Positions 9,232 through 15,845 of a stretch of DNA of 26,404 nucleotides are shown piece by piece. The translations under genes and the position numbers were made by a program. Below the pieces are notes generated by a model that saw only the letters and a list, made by a program, of their open reading frames with translations, searched no databases and had not been told where the DNA came from. Within the stretch, counting starts at the first letter, position 1. Every line of letters starts with the position of its first letter. Source of the DNA: Acidobacteriaceae bacterium UBA1795 (GTDB lineage Bacteria; Acidobacteriota; Terriglobia; Terriglobales; Acidobacteriaceae); assembly GCA_002314435.1 (NCBI GenBank), contig DCFV01000074.1, positions 443 to 26,846 on the forward strand. The letters run 5' to 3'.

Positions 9232-9250
9232 GGTATTTTGAACAAATACC
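9232..9250. promoter_or_regulatory. Candidate operator: perfect inverted repeat in AT-rich region
   Basis: GGTATTT-TGAAC-AAATACC, a perfect 7-bp inverted repeat with a 5-base centre, in the AT-rich part of the deoR/receptor 1 gap. The symmetry and location fit a repressor site. It does not match the LacI-type sites found further right. No protein is assigned. Confidence 0.4.
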
Positions 9251-9442
9251 GCAAAAATGATCACAAGGTTGAGCTGAGATGGCGAATGTTGCCTGAGACG
9301 CAGGGTAATTCCGGCTGCAGGCTAGCCGCTATGGGCAGCCATTTGAGGCAAAGCGCTTCGCTCGCCGACGGCCTTGGAGCCAGGCAAGTCAAAGGGCTCT
9401 ACCTCTTTGAGAAAATACGAGTTGTGAGTTCCTGGGTCCTGC

Positions 9443-10228
9443 TCAGGCCAGGATGATGCGAACGCCCTGGCGCTCGAATGGGGCCAGCGCCTCAGGCGAG
9501 GCCCCCTGATTGGTAATCAGGATATGGATATCGCTCGCCGGGCAGACAAATGCCGGGCTCACGTGACCGAGTTTGCTCGAATCAGTCACCACAATTACCT
9601 GCTTGGCCTGCTTCAGCATCTTGCGATAGACCAGCGCCTCGTCGGTTTCGAGCGTGGTGGCGCCCCGGTCTGCATCCAGCCCGGTTACGCTCACAAACAC
9701 CTTGTCCATGTACACATCGTCCAGAAATGTGAGCGCGGCGTTGCCAGTCAGCGAAAATGACCACGCCCAGGGAATCACGCCACCGGTAAGATAGGTGCGG
9801 ATTCCGGGTAGATTGCACAGTTCCATGCCAATGTTGACGGCGTTCGTGATGATCTGGATCTTCTCTCGGTGGCGCAGGCTGCGGCCGATGTGCGTTGTGG
9901 TAGTTCCGGCGGTAAGTCCAACCGTTTCATTGGGTTTGATCAGCTCTGCGGCGGCCAGGCCAATGCGCCGCTTCTCTACGGCGAACCGCTGCTCGCGCGC
10001 CAGGAAGGAGCTGTCATAGCGGAAAGGCTCATAGAGCAGCGGTTCGACCAGGGTGGCTCCGCCATGGGTACGGCGAATCAGTCCCCGGTTTTCCAGTCGC
10101 GCCAGATCGCGGCGGATACTGGGGGCCGACGATCCGGCAACGGCAACAATTTCGTCGATGGAGGCAGTACCAACGGAAAGAAGAAACTTAATAATCTGCT
10201 CGGAGCGGCGGTTGAGCGTGTCGGACAT
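9443..10228 (-). CDS. DeoR/GlpR-family transcriptional repressor of sugar metabolism
   Basis: 261 residues from ATG 10228. The N-terminal DeoR helix-turn-helix is at about residues 6-58 (RRSEQIIKFLLSVG, IDEIVAVAGSSAPSIRRDLA, LENRGLIRRTHGGA). The C-terminal DeoRC sensor, related to sugar-phosphate isomerases, follows (ETVGLTAGTTTTHIGRSL, IITNAVNIGMELC, TYLTGGVI, DKVFVSVTGLD, VVTDSSKLGHVSPAFVCP). The ligand is normally a phosphorylated sugar. A 51-codon upstream extension exists but carries no domain, so I reject it. ATG 10228 lacks a Shine-Dalgarno; a -10-like TAGAAT at 10244-10239 puts transcription start about 4 bases upstream, implying a nearly leaderless message. It is divergent from the SIS gene, its most likely target. 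Confidence 0.9.
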   Translation of the reverse strand: MSDTLNRRSEQIIKFLLSVGTASIDEIVAVAGSSAPSIRRDLARLENRGLIRRTHGGATLVEPLLYEPFRYDSSFLAREQRFAVEKRRIGLAAAELIKPNETVGLTAGTTTTHIGRSLRHREKIQIITNAVNIGMELCNLPGIRTYLTGGVIPWAWSFSLTGNAALTFLDDVYMDKVFVSVTGLDADRGATTLETDEALVYRKMLKQAKQVIVVTDSSKLGHVSPAFVCPASDIHILITNQGASPEALAPFERQGVRIILA

Positions 10229-10238
10229 TGTGGCACAA
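10228..10238. promoter_or_regulatory. Palindrome TTGTGGCACAA at the deoR start (shared with lacI upstream region)
   Basis: TTGTG-G-CACAA is a perfect palindrome lying on the predicted transcription start and overlapping the first base pair of the deoR start codon. The wider 14-mer CATTGTGGCACAAA (10226-10239) recurs exactly at 19772-19785 upstream of lacI. Its position fits a repressor site controlling deoR. Confidence 0.5.
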
Positions 10239-10267
10239 ATTCTACACGCCAGAGGCGTCGCAGTGAA
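10239..10267 (-). promoter_or_regulatory. Candidate deoR promoter
   Basis: On the minus strand TTCACT (10267-10262, 4/6 of the -35 consensus) is 17 bases from TAGAAT (10244-10239, 5/6 of the -10 consensus). The implied start is about 10232, only four bases before the deoR ATG. Confidence 0.45.
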
Positions 10268-10319
10268 TGCCTTTGCACAGAAAACCTGTAAATTTAGTGG
10301 CCTTTCGGTTGCGAATTTG

Positions 10320-10333
10320 CACTCAGATGAGTG
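10320..10333. promoter_or_regulatory. Candidate operator in the deoR/SIS divergent region
   Basis: CACTCA-GA-TGAGTG, a perfect 6-bp inverted repeat, lies 72 bases upstream of the SIS start. A -10-like TATGAT follows at 10345-10350, so a protein bound here would cover the -35 position. DeoR is the natural candidate binder; not demonstrated. Confidence 0.4.
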
Positions 10334-10404
10334 ATTTGCCACTGTATGATCAATATGCAGAACGCCCTCCACAGGCAACATTACTCAGGAAGCAGGGAAA
10401 AACG

Positions 10405-11529
10405 ATGCCGGAATTTCCGCATGCCATGCTGCGCGAGATCTACGAGCAGCCCGACGCTCTGACCAGAACCCTCAAGGCATATCTGTCCAGCGACGGACTC
10501 AAGGCCGACGTGGCCGCAGAACTGTCCTCCTGGTCCAACCCTGAAGGCGAGGTACTGATTGTCGCCAGCGGCTCCAGTCGGCACAGCGGGCTGGCCGCGG
10601 AGATCACCCTCGAGGACTTGTGCGGTCTGGCCGTTGACGTGGAGTACGCGAGCGAGTACAGCTGCCGCGGCGGCCGCGAGCGCCGGCGCCCGAGCGCAAT
10701 CGTGCTGTCGCAGTCGGGCGAGACTTCAGACACTCTGGCCTCGTTGCGCGAAGCACGTCGTCGCGGCCACCACACTCTGGCCATTACCAATGCCGCCGCC
10801 TCCACCATGGCGCAGGAAGCGGACGTGTCCATGCCGCTGATTGCGGGCGCAGAAAAGGCAGTGCCGGCCACCAAGAGTTTTACCTGCCAGCTGGCTCTGC
10901 TCTACGTGCTGGCCCTTTATGAGGCCGCGCGGCTCGGGCAGATGGATGCAGCCACGCTTGCTGCGCATATTGCCGAACTGCGCAAGCTGCCCGCCAGTCT
11001 GGCGGCGCAGTTGGATACCTGGCGCGCGCAGATGTTCGTGCTGGCGCAGAAGTACACCAATGCCGCGAGCTTTCTCTACCTGGGTCGCGGCGTGCACTAC
11101 GCTATTGCCCGCGAAGGCGCGCTCAAGCTGAAGGAGGCCTCCTACATTCACGCCGAGGGCTACCCGGCTGGCGAACTGAAACACGGACCCAACGCGCTGG
11201 TCAGTGACTCAGTGCCGCTTGTGGTGCTGGCCACGGTCGATCGCACGCTGGAGGGCTCCATGCTGCGCTACGAAAAGACGGTGCAGCTGCTTGAAGACAT
11301 GAAGACGCAGGGTGCGAAGGTGATCGCGCTGGCCAACACCGGCGACGAGGCCGTGAAGTGCCTTGTGAGTGATTGTGTAGAAGTACCGCCGGCGCCGGAG
11401 CACCTGCTGCCGATTCTCGAGGTGGTGCCGCTGCAGTTCTTCTCTTACTTCATGGCGCTCGAGCATGGCGTGGACGTGGATCGTCCGCGGAACCTCTCCA
11501 AAGCAGTGGTGGAGCAGCCGGCAGGGTAG
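10405..11529 (+). CDS. SIS-domain sugar-phosphate isomerase/deaminase, GlmS isomerase-half homologue (glucosamine-6-phosphate deaminase NagB-II/GlmD-like)
   Basis: 374 residues forming two SIS domains (about 45-175 and 215-345) and the GlmS C-terminal loop, with no glutaminase domain. It opens like the GlmS linker (AMLREIYEQP) and has VLSQSGETSDTL (100-111), LYLGRGVHYAIAREGALKLK, EASYIHAEGYPAGELKHGP and RPRNLSKAVVE. These keep the GlmS lysine and glutamate in KLKE, the histidine in ELKHGP and the C-terminal lysine used in sugar ring opening and isomerisation. Without glutaminase it cannot take ammonia from glutamine, so it probably runs as a GlcN-6-P deaminase, as known for NagB-II and archaeal GlmD, or as a fructosamine-6-phosphate deglycase (FrlB-like). 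ATG 10405 has AGGGA about 7 bases upstream; a 46-codon N-terminal extension is rejected. Divergent from deoR, convergent with the MFS gene. Confidence 0.85.
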   Translation: MPEFPHAMLREIYEQPDALTRTLKAYLSSDGLKADVAAELSSWSNPEGEVLIVASGSSRHSGLAAEITLEDLCGLAVDVEYASEYSCRGGRERRRPSAIVLSQSGETSDTLASLREARRRGHHTLAITNAAASTMAQEADVSMPLIAGAEKAVPATKSFTCQLALLYVLALYEAARLGQMDAATLAAHIAELRKLPASLAAQLDTWRAQMFVLAQKYTNAASFLYLGRGVHYAIAREGALKLKEASYIHAEGYPAGELKHGPNALVSDSVPLVVLATVDRTLEGSMLRYEKTVQLLEDMKTQGAKVIALANTGDEAVKCLVSDCVEVPPAPEHLLPILEVVPLQFFSYFMALEHGVDVDRPRNLSKAVVEQPAG

Positions 11530-11565
11530 GAGAGCATTGCGACAAGCTGAAACTCGGCTAGAAGC

Positions 11566-11618
11566 GCAAAAGCAACGGCCTGGATCGGATACATTGATCC
11601 AGGCCGTTGTGCTTTTGC
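11566..11618. terminator. Long bidirectional terminator between SIS and MFS genes
   Basis: Stem of 13 perfect pairs AACGGCCTGGATC (11574-11586) / GATCCAGGCCGTT (11596-11608), 9-base loop, then a 2-base bulge (11609-11610) and 8 more pairs GCAAAAGC (11566-11573) / GCTTTTGC (11611-11618). The A- and T-runs on either flank suit termination both ways between convergent genes. Confidence 0.85.
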
Positions 11619-11625
11619 TGAACAA

Positions 11626-13446
11626 TCAGGCCTTCGAGCCGCGCGACTCGAAGTACGCCTCGATCTCTTCGAGCGTTTTGCCCTTGGTCTCCGGCATAAA
11701 GAACGTGGCCACGATGAAGTAGACCACGGTGAAGCTAGCGAACAGGTAGAACATCGACGAGTAGCCGTACTTGCTGACGAAGGGAAGAAAGATGCCTGCC
11801 AATAGAGTGGAGACCAGCTGGTTGATCACCAGCGCGATGCTCATTCCGTTCGAGCGGATGCGCGTGGGCATCAGCTCCGAGAGCGCGAGCCATACGCACA
11901 CGCCCGGGCCCACGGCGTAAAACGCCATAAAGGCGTACAGGCCGAACGCGACCAGCCAGCCGTGTCGCGCGTTGGGAACGCTGCCCACCACGGCCTTCTG
12001 GATCTTCAACGGTGCCGTGCGCGCAGCATCCAGGTTGGCAAAGGGATTCTTGAAAAAGGCCTCAACCTTGTTGGTTGGGATGCAGTTCTCGCGCGTGATG
12101 TGGATGGGCTCGGCAGCCAGATCGTCCGAGCGAACAAAGCTGGTAGCCGCCGTAAAGTCGCCGTAAGAGTAGATGATGGCCAGCGATGCGCGCCCGCTGT
12201 CGATCGGTTGTCCCGCAGGTCCCGCCGCGGCAAGCAGCTTTGCGGCCTCGTCGCGGTCAAAGCGCAGCGTCAGTTCCTGCGTTGGCGTAACCAGCGGCTG
12301 AAGCTGGCTGGCGCTGTTAATGCTCAAGTGTTCTGTCCTGAGAAACAGCGTGCCCACGCTGACCATCGACACGATGATGCCGCTGGTGCCCAGGATGAAC
12401 AGAAAACGGCGACCCTTGCGGTCCACCAGCAGCATGCCGCACAGCGTGAAGAGGAAGTTGACGAACGTGAAGGTGACGTAGCCCCAGTGCGCGCTCAGGT
12501 CAGAAAGCCCGCTCTGCAGCAGGATGCCGACGTTGTAGCCGATCACCGAATTGACGCCTGTGGCCGTGTTGCAGGAGAGGATGGCGCAGGCCAACAGAAA
12601 GGGGATGACGTACTTGCGTTTCAGCAGCGACTCGCGCACCTTGGCGCCTGCAGTTGGTTGTGCTGCCGACTGTGCGGTTTGCTCCATCTCGTGCAGTTCA
12701 AGTTCCGCCTGCTCTTGCGAGCGCGAACGGAGCAGCGCGGTCAGTGCCTGTTCGCGCTTGCCCCGCCGGAAGAGCCAGCGCGGCGACTCGGTGACGAAAA
12801 TGCTGCCGAGAACGAAAAGCACCCCAGGCGGCAAAGAGACCCAGAAGATCCGGCGCCAGGCCTGGTCCTTGAACGCGAACAGCGCTGCGGCGTCGCCGAG
12901 CTTTGTCACGTCGGCCACGCGATAGCTGTAGTAGATGCCGACCAGCGCGGCGGTCACGATGCCCAGCGTGAGCAGCCACTGGAAGACGCCCGTGCCCTTG
13001 CCGCGTCGCGAGGCCGAAAGGCACTCGGCCAGATACAGCGGAACCACCACGCCGATGAGCCCACCGCTCACGCCCTGCAGCAGTCGGCCAAAGAACAATG
13101 CCGAGTATCCCTGCGAGAAGGCGATCACCGGAATGCTGACAACAAAGGCCGCGCCGCTCAGAATCATCAGGTTCTTGCGGCCCATCCAGTCGGCCAGCAG
13201 GCCGGCAAACAACGTCGAAATAACGCTGCCCAGCAGCACTGCGGCCACAATGATGGAGAGTTCGCCCGGAGTCAGGTGCGACGTGGCTTCCAGGTACGGC
13301 AGTGCACCGCCGATAATGCCGACGTCAATGCCGTAGAGCAGGCCGCCGAGGCCCGCGACGAGTAATAGGAAGAAGTTGTAACCGCGCTTCTCTGGTGCAT
13401 CGAGCGTGGCGGACGCGCTGGCAGAAGGAACGACGAACGGCGGCAT
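11626..13446 (-). CDS. MFS sugar porter with a ~120-residue extramembrane insertion
   Basis: 606 residues, against about 450-500 for bacterial sugar porters. Family signatures are GGLLYGIDVGIIGGALPYL (TM1), ADWMGRK (loop 2-3), TESPRWLFRRGKREQA after TM6, GVNSVIGYNVGILLQ (TM7), DRKGRR (loop 8-9) and the C-terminal PETKGKTLEEIE. It should import a sugar with protons at the inner membrane. The extra length is residues about 371-493, between TM9 and TM10, a loop that should face the periplasm; it shows no membrane segment and no domain I recognise. The gene is last in the GH2 operon, 96 bases after the kinase. The start at 13446 has only a weak ribosome site (GGGAT at some distance). Substrate likely the sugar released by the GH2 enzyme. 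Confidence 0.9.
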   Translation of the reverse strand: MPPFVVPSASASATLDAPEKRGYNFFLLLVAGLGGLLYGIDVGIIGGALPYLEATSHLTPGELSIIVAAVLLGSVISTLFAGLLADWMGRKNLMILSGAAFVVSIPVIAFSQGYSALFFGRLLQGVSGGLIGVVVPLYLAECLSASRRGKGTGVFQWLLTLGIVTAALVGIYYSYRVADVTKLGDAAALFAFKDQAWRRIFWVSLPPGVLFVLGSIFVTESPRWLFRRGKREQALTALLRSRSQEQAELELHEMEQTAQSAAQPTAGAKVRESLLKRKYVIPFLLACAILSCNTATGVNSVIGYNVGILLQSGLSDLSAHWGYVTFTFVNFLFTLCGMLLVDRKGRRFLFILGTSGIIVSMVSVGTLFLRTEHLSINSASQLQPLVTPTQELTLRFDRDEAAKLLAAAGPAGQPIDSGRASLAIIYSYGDFTAATSFVRSDDLAAEPIHITRENCIPTNKVEAFFKNPFANLDAARTAPLKIQKAVVGSVPNARHGWLVAFGLYAFMAFYAVGPGVCVWLALSELMPTRIRSNGMSIALVINQLVSTLLAGIFLPFVSKYGYSSMFYLFASFTVVYFIVATFFMPETKGKTLEEIEAYFESRGSKA

Positions 13447-13542
13447 GCTGGTGAGATCCCTACCTTGTTCTGCTCGGCGGCTCTTGCGATGGCCCAGTTA
13501 CCGTCTGCTGCATTCAGGCCGCGCGAGCTATGTGAGCTCATT

Positions 13543-14502
13543 CTACGTTGCGGGCGTGCGGCACTCCTGCTCCCATGCCTCGGCCAGCGCAGCCAGGGAC
13601 CGCGGCTCGCGAAAAGCTGACGTTCCTCCGCTGGCGGTAGTGGACCATCCGCCTGTGAGGTTGGCGTAAGCGAGCGAGGTCTCCACGGTCCGGCCGCGGA
13701 GCCAAGCATGCAGAAAGCCCGCGTTAAAGCTGTCACCTGCGCCAATGGCGTCGACTACCTTCACCCCATGGGCCGGCATATACCATGTCGCATCGCCTCT
13801 ATAGGCCGAGGCTCCCGCAGCGCCATGCTTCACGATGAGCAACGGCACGCTCTCCCGCAGCACAGCAACGGCGCGAGGGAGTTCAGTCTCGCCAGCCAGC
13901 AGACAGGTCTCGCGCTCGTTCGGCATCAGCACGTCCACGAAGCGCAGCGCATCTAGAATTCCGCGATCCCATTGCTGTGTGGGGTCATCGTTCGGGTCGA
14001 GCGAGATGGTAACGCCGGCCTGCTTCAGATGCGCAAACAACTCAGGAATCCGCGGCGAGAGCGCACGCTGCAGATAGTAGGACGACATGTGGAAATGGCG
14101 CGTGTCAGCCAGATAGTCCAGGTCGAGATCGTCGAAAGTGAGCGCAAAGGTCGGCCCCGCATATGTCAGCATGTGGCGCCGCTCGGCGTGCTGCAGGTGT
14201 ACGGTCACCCCGGTCTGGTCGCCGGTGACGGGCACGCAGCGCGAGAGATCGACGCCTGCGCGAGTCAGCTCTTCACGGCACAGCGTGCCGAAGTCGTCGT
14301 TCGCAGCAGCGGTGATGAAGCCCACGCTGTTGCCGAGTGCCGCGAGGTTGTGTGCTGTGATAGCGCCGGAGCCGCCGATGCGAATGGCCATGCCGTTCGC
14401 CAGCAGTTCCTGCTCCAGCGGCAGTTCCTCCGGCAGGCCGTAGAAAAGGATGTCGAGGTCGGTGTCGCCGGCGAGCGTGACATCAAAGCGAGGCGTGGTC
14501 AT
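13543..14502 (-). CDS. PfkB/ribokinase-family carbohydrate kinase
   Basis: 319 residues from ATG 14502, typical of the family. Motif 1 is GGSGAITAHNLAALGN (43-58); motif 2 is VVDAIGAGDSFNAGFLHAWL (249-268), with the anion-hole GAGD and catalytic aspartate 257. DPNDDP (169-174) and MPNERET (193-199) are further family stretches. It transfers ATP phosphate to a sugar in the cytoplasm; candidates here are glucosamine or a fructosamine (FrlD belongs to this family). The start ATG overlaps the permease stop (ATGA, 14499-14502) and is preceded by GGAGAAGG 3 bases upstream, so translation is probably coupled. A 62-codon in-frame extension into the permease gene is rejected. Family certain, substrate not. 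Confidence 0.92.
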   Translation of the reverse strand: MTTPRFDVTLAGDTDLDILFYGLPEELPLEQELLANGMAIRIGGSGAITAHNLAALGNSVGFITAAANDDFGTLCREELTRAGVDLSRCVPVTGDQTGVTVHLQHAERRHMLTYAGPTFALTFDDLDLDYLADTRHFHMSSYYLQRALSPRIPELFAHLKQAGVTISLDPNDDPTQQWDRGILDALRFVDVLMPNERETCLLAGETELPRAVAVLRESVPLLIVKHGAAGASAYRGDATWYMPAHGVKVVDAIGAGDSFNAGFLHAWLRGRTVETSLAYANLTGGWSTTASGGTSAFREPRSLAALAEAWEQECRTPAT

Positions 14503-15833
14503 TCGCCTTCTCCAGGCAGGACGGTGGCTTTGCGCCGCACGATCCAGAAGAGCACGCCGACGAAGGCCCATGTGGTACCCACGGATTTCGCCAGAGGCCC
14601 CAGATTCCACCAGAGCAGCGCGCAGGTAGCCAGGCCTCCCAGCGAAAGCAGTATGGGAAACCACTGCGCCAGGCGGCCTGTACGCCATCCGCGCAGCATC
14701 GACGCGGCGTTGACGCCCATGAACGCCAGCAGTGCGCCATAGTTGAGCAGCTCCGTGCCAAGCTGATAGCTGAAGAGCAACGCGCCTACGAGACAGATGG
14801 CGCCGATCAGCAGCACGTTGTTGCGCGGGATGCGATTCTTCGGGTGCACCGCGCCGAAGAACCGGCGGGGTAGCGCGCCGTCCTGGCCCATGGCGTAGAG
14901 CAGGCGTGCCGCACCCAATTGCGATGCCATGCCCGAGCCCATGTTGGCCAGCAGCAGAGATGCGTTGACGATTGCAAAGAGAATCGGCCCGCCCATACGG
15001 CCCGAAACATGCACGTAGGCAGTATCAATGTCGGGGAATGCCAGTCCGCGCGGCCACACAAGCTGTGCGGCGTAGACCTCGATGCTGGCCAGCACTCCCG
15101 TGATCAAGCAGGTGAGCACGATGGCGCGCGGTACACTGCGCGCTGGGTCTTTGGCTTCATCCGTCAGCGTGGAGATGCCGTCGAAGCCGATGTATGTGAG
15201 CACAGCGATCGACGTGCCACGCAACAGGCCGCTGGTGTTGAAGGTGGCCGGGTCATAAAACGGTGCGGTGAAAAATGTCACGTCGGGATGGGCCACATGC
15301 AGCAGCCAGCGCACGGCGGCCGCCAGTACCAGCAGAATGACCACGCCGAGCGCGGCAGCCATGCCGGCGTTGATGCGTGCAGAGGTTTCCACGCCGTTGC
15401 AGTTGAGCGCAGTGAACATCAGCGCGAAGAAGACAACCCACACCACGTAAGGCACGGCAGGCAGAAAGTTGATGGCCGCGCGGCTGCACCAGATGGTGCA
15501 GATCAGTGGGTTCAGGACGTAGTCCATCACCAGGCACCAGCCGGTCAGATAGCCAAGGCTAGTGTGAATCTCTTTGCCCACGTAGAGAAACGCCGAGCCG
15601 CCGTGCGGATACACGCGCGCCATGCGCCCGTAGCTGATGGAGGTGAACAGCATGGCAACCATGGCAAGCAGGATGGCTGTAACTGCGTGGCCGTGCGCTT
15701 CCTTATAGATGACGCCAAAGCTTGGCATGGGCGCGGTGGGCTGGATGAGGATGATGCCGTAGAGCACCAGGTCGCGGAAGCGCAGCGACCGCTTGAGTCC
15801 GATGGTGGTAGTGGACGAACTGTCGGCGGCCAT
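14499..15833 (-). CDS. APC-superfamily permease
   Basis: 444 residues with about 12 membrane segments. APC features are DLVLYGIILIQPTAPMPSFG (TM1), a GxxxA-type helix FTSISYGRMARVYPHGGSAF, LTYIGFDGISTLTDEAKDP (TM6 region, the usual FxxFDxxxxxxEE-type stretch) and ARSVPRAIVLTCLITGVLAS. Such carriers bring in amino acids or polyamines with protons; FrlA, the fructoselysine importer, is of this superfamily and of similar length. The gene starts 12 bases after the GH2 stop behind a strong AAGGAG and overlaps the kinase by 4 bases, so GH2, permease and kinase are tightly linked. An amino-acid-type carrier in a sugar operon suggests an amino sugar or sugar-amine substrate; that is inference. Confidence 0.88.
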   Translation of the reverse strand: MAADSSSTTTIGLKRSLRFRDLVLYGIILIQPTAPMPSFGVIYKEAHGHAVTAILLAMVAMLFTSISYGRMARVYPHGGSAFLYVGKEIHTSLGYLTGWCLVMDYVLNPLICTIWCSRAAINFLPAVPYVVWVVFFALMFTALNCNGVETSARINAGMAAALGVVILLVLAAAVRWLLHVAHPDVTFFTAPFYDPATFNTSGLLRGTSIAVLTYIGFDGISTLTDEAKDPARSVPRAIVLTCLITGVLASIEVYAAQLVWPRGLAFPDIDTAYVHVSGRMGGPILFAIVNASLLLANMGSGMASQLGAARLLYAMGQDGALPRRFFGAVHPKNRIPRNNVLLIGAICLVGALLFSYQLGTELLNYGALLAFMGVNAASMLRGWRTGRLAQWFPILLSLGGLATCALLWWNLGPLAKSVGTTWAFVGVLFWIVRRKATVLPGEGE

Positions 15834-15845
15834 GCGCTCCTTATC

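Larger units (their letters stand above)
8839..9442. other. 604-base non-coding stretch between deoR and receptor 1
   Basis: No protein-like reading frame with any family resemblance is found here. The part near 9190-9260 is visibly more AT-rich than its surroundings and holds an inverted repeat (9232-9250). A second repeat sits close to the receptor start (8867-8886). No confident -35/-10 pair was found. The length and AT-rich centre suggest a long regulated leader or an unannotated small RNA, but neither is shown. Confidence 0.5.

Noticed and set aside
8829..9254. 141-codon minus-strand frame and 94/78-codon plus-strand frames in the deoR/receptor 1 gap
   Set aside because: No family resemblance, no good ribosome site, and the minus frame runs into the receptor 1 start.
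10229..10381. 51-codon N-terminal extension of the DeoR protein
   Set aside because: It precedes a canonical DeoR N-terminus, overlaps the SIS gene's upstream region and has no conserved sequence.
10267..10404. 46-codon extension of the SIS protein
   Set aside because: Covers the presumed promoter and operator and lacks similarity to the GlmS linker, which begins just after ATG 10405.
11962..13365. Long plus-strand open frame (467 codons) opposite the MFS porter
   Set aside because: Composition is dominated by Arg, His, Gln and Ala with no hydrophobic core or family motif; it is the mirror of a GC-rich real gene.
14503..14688. 62-codon extension of the PfkB kinase into the permease gene
   Set aside because: The ATGA overlap with a strong ribosome site gives a normal-length kinase; the extension is shadow sequence.
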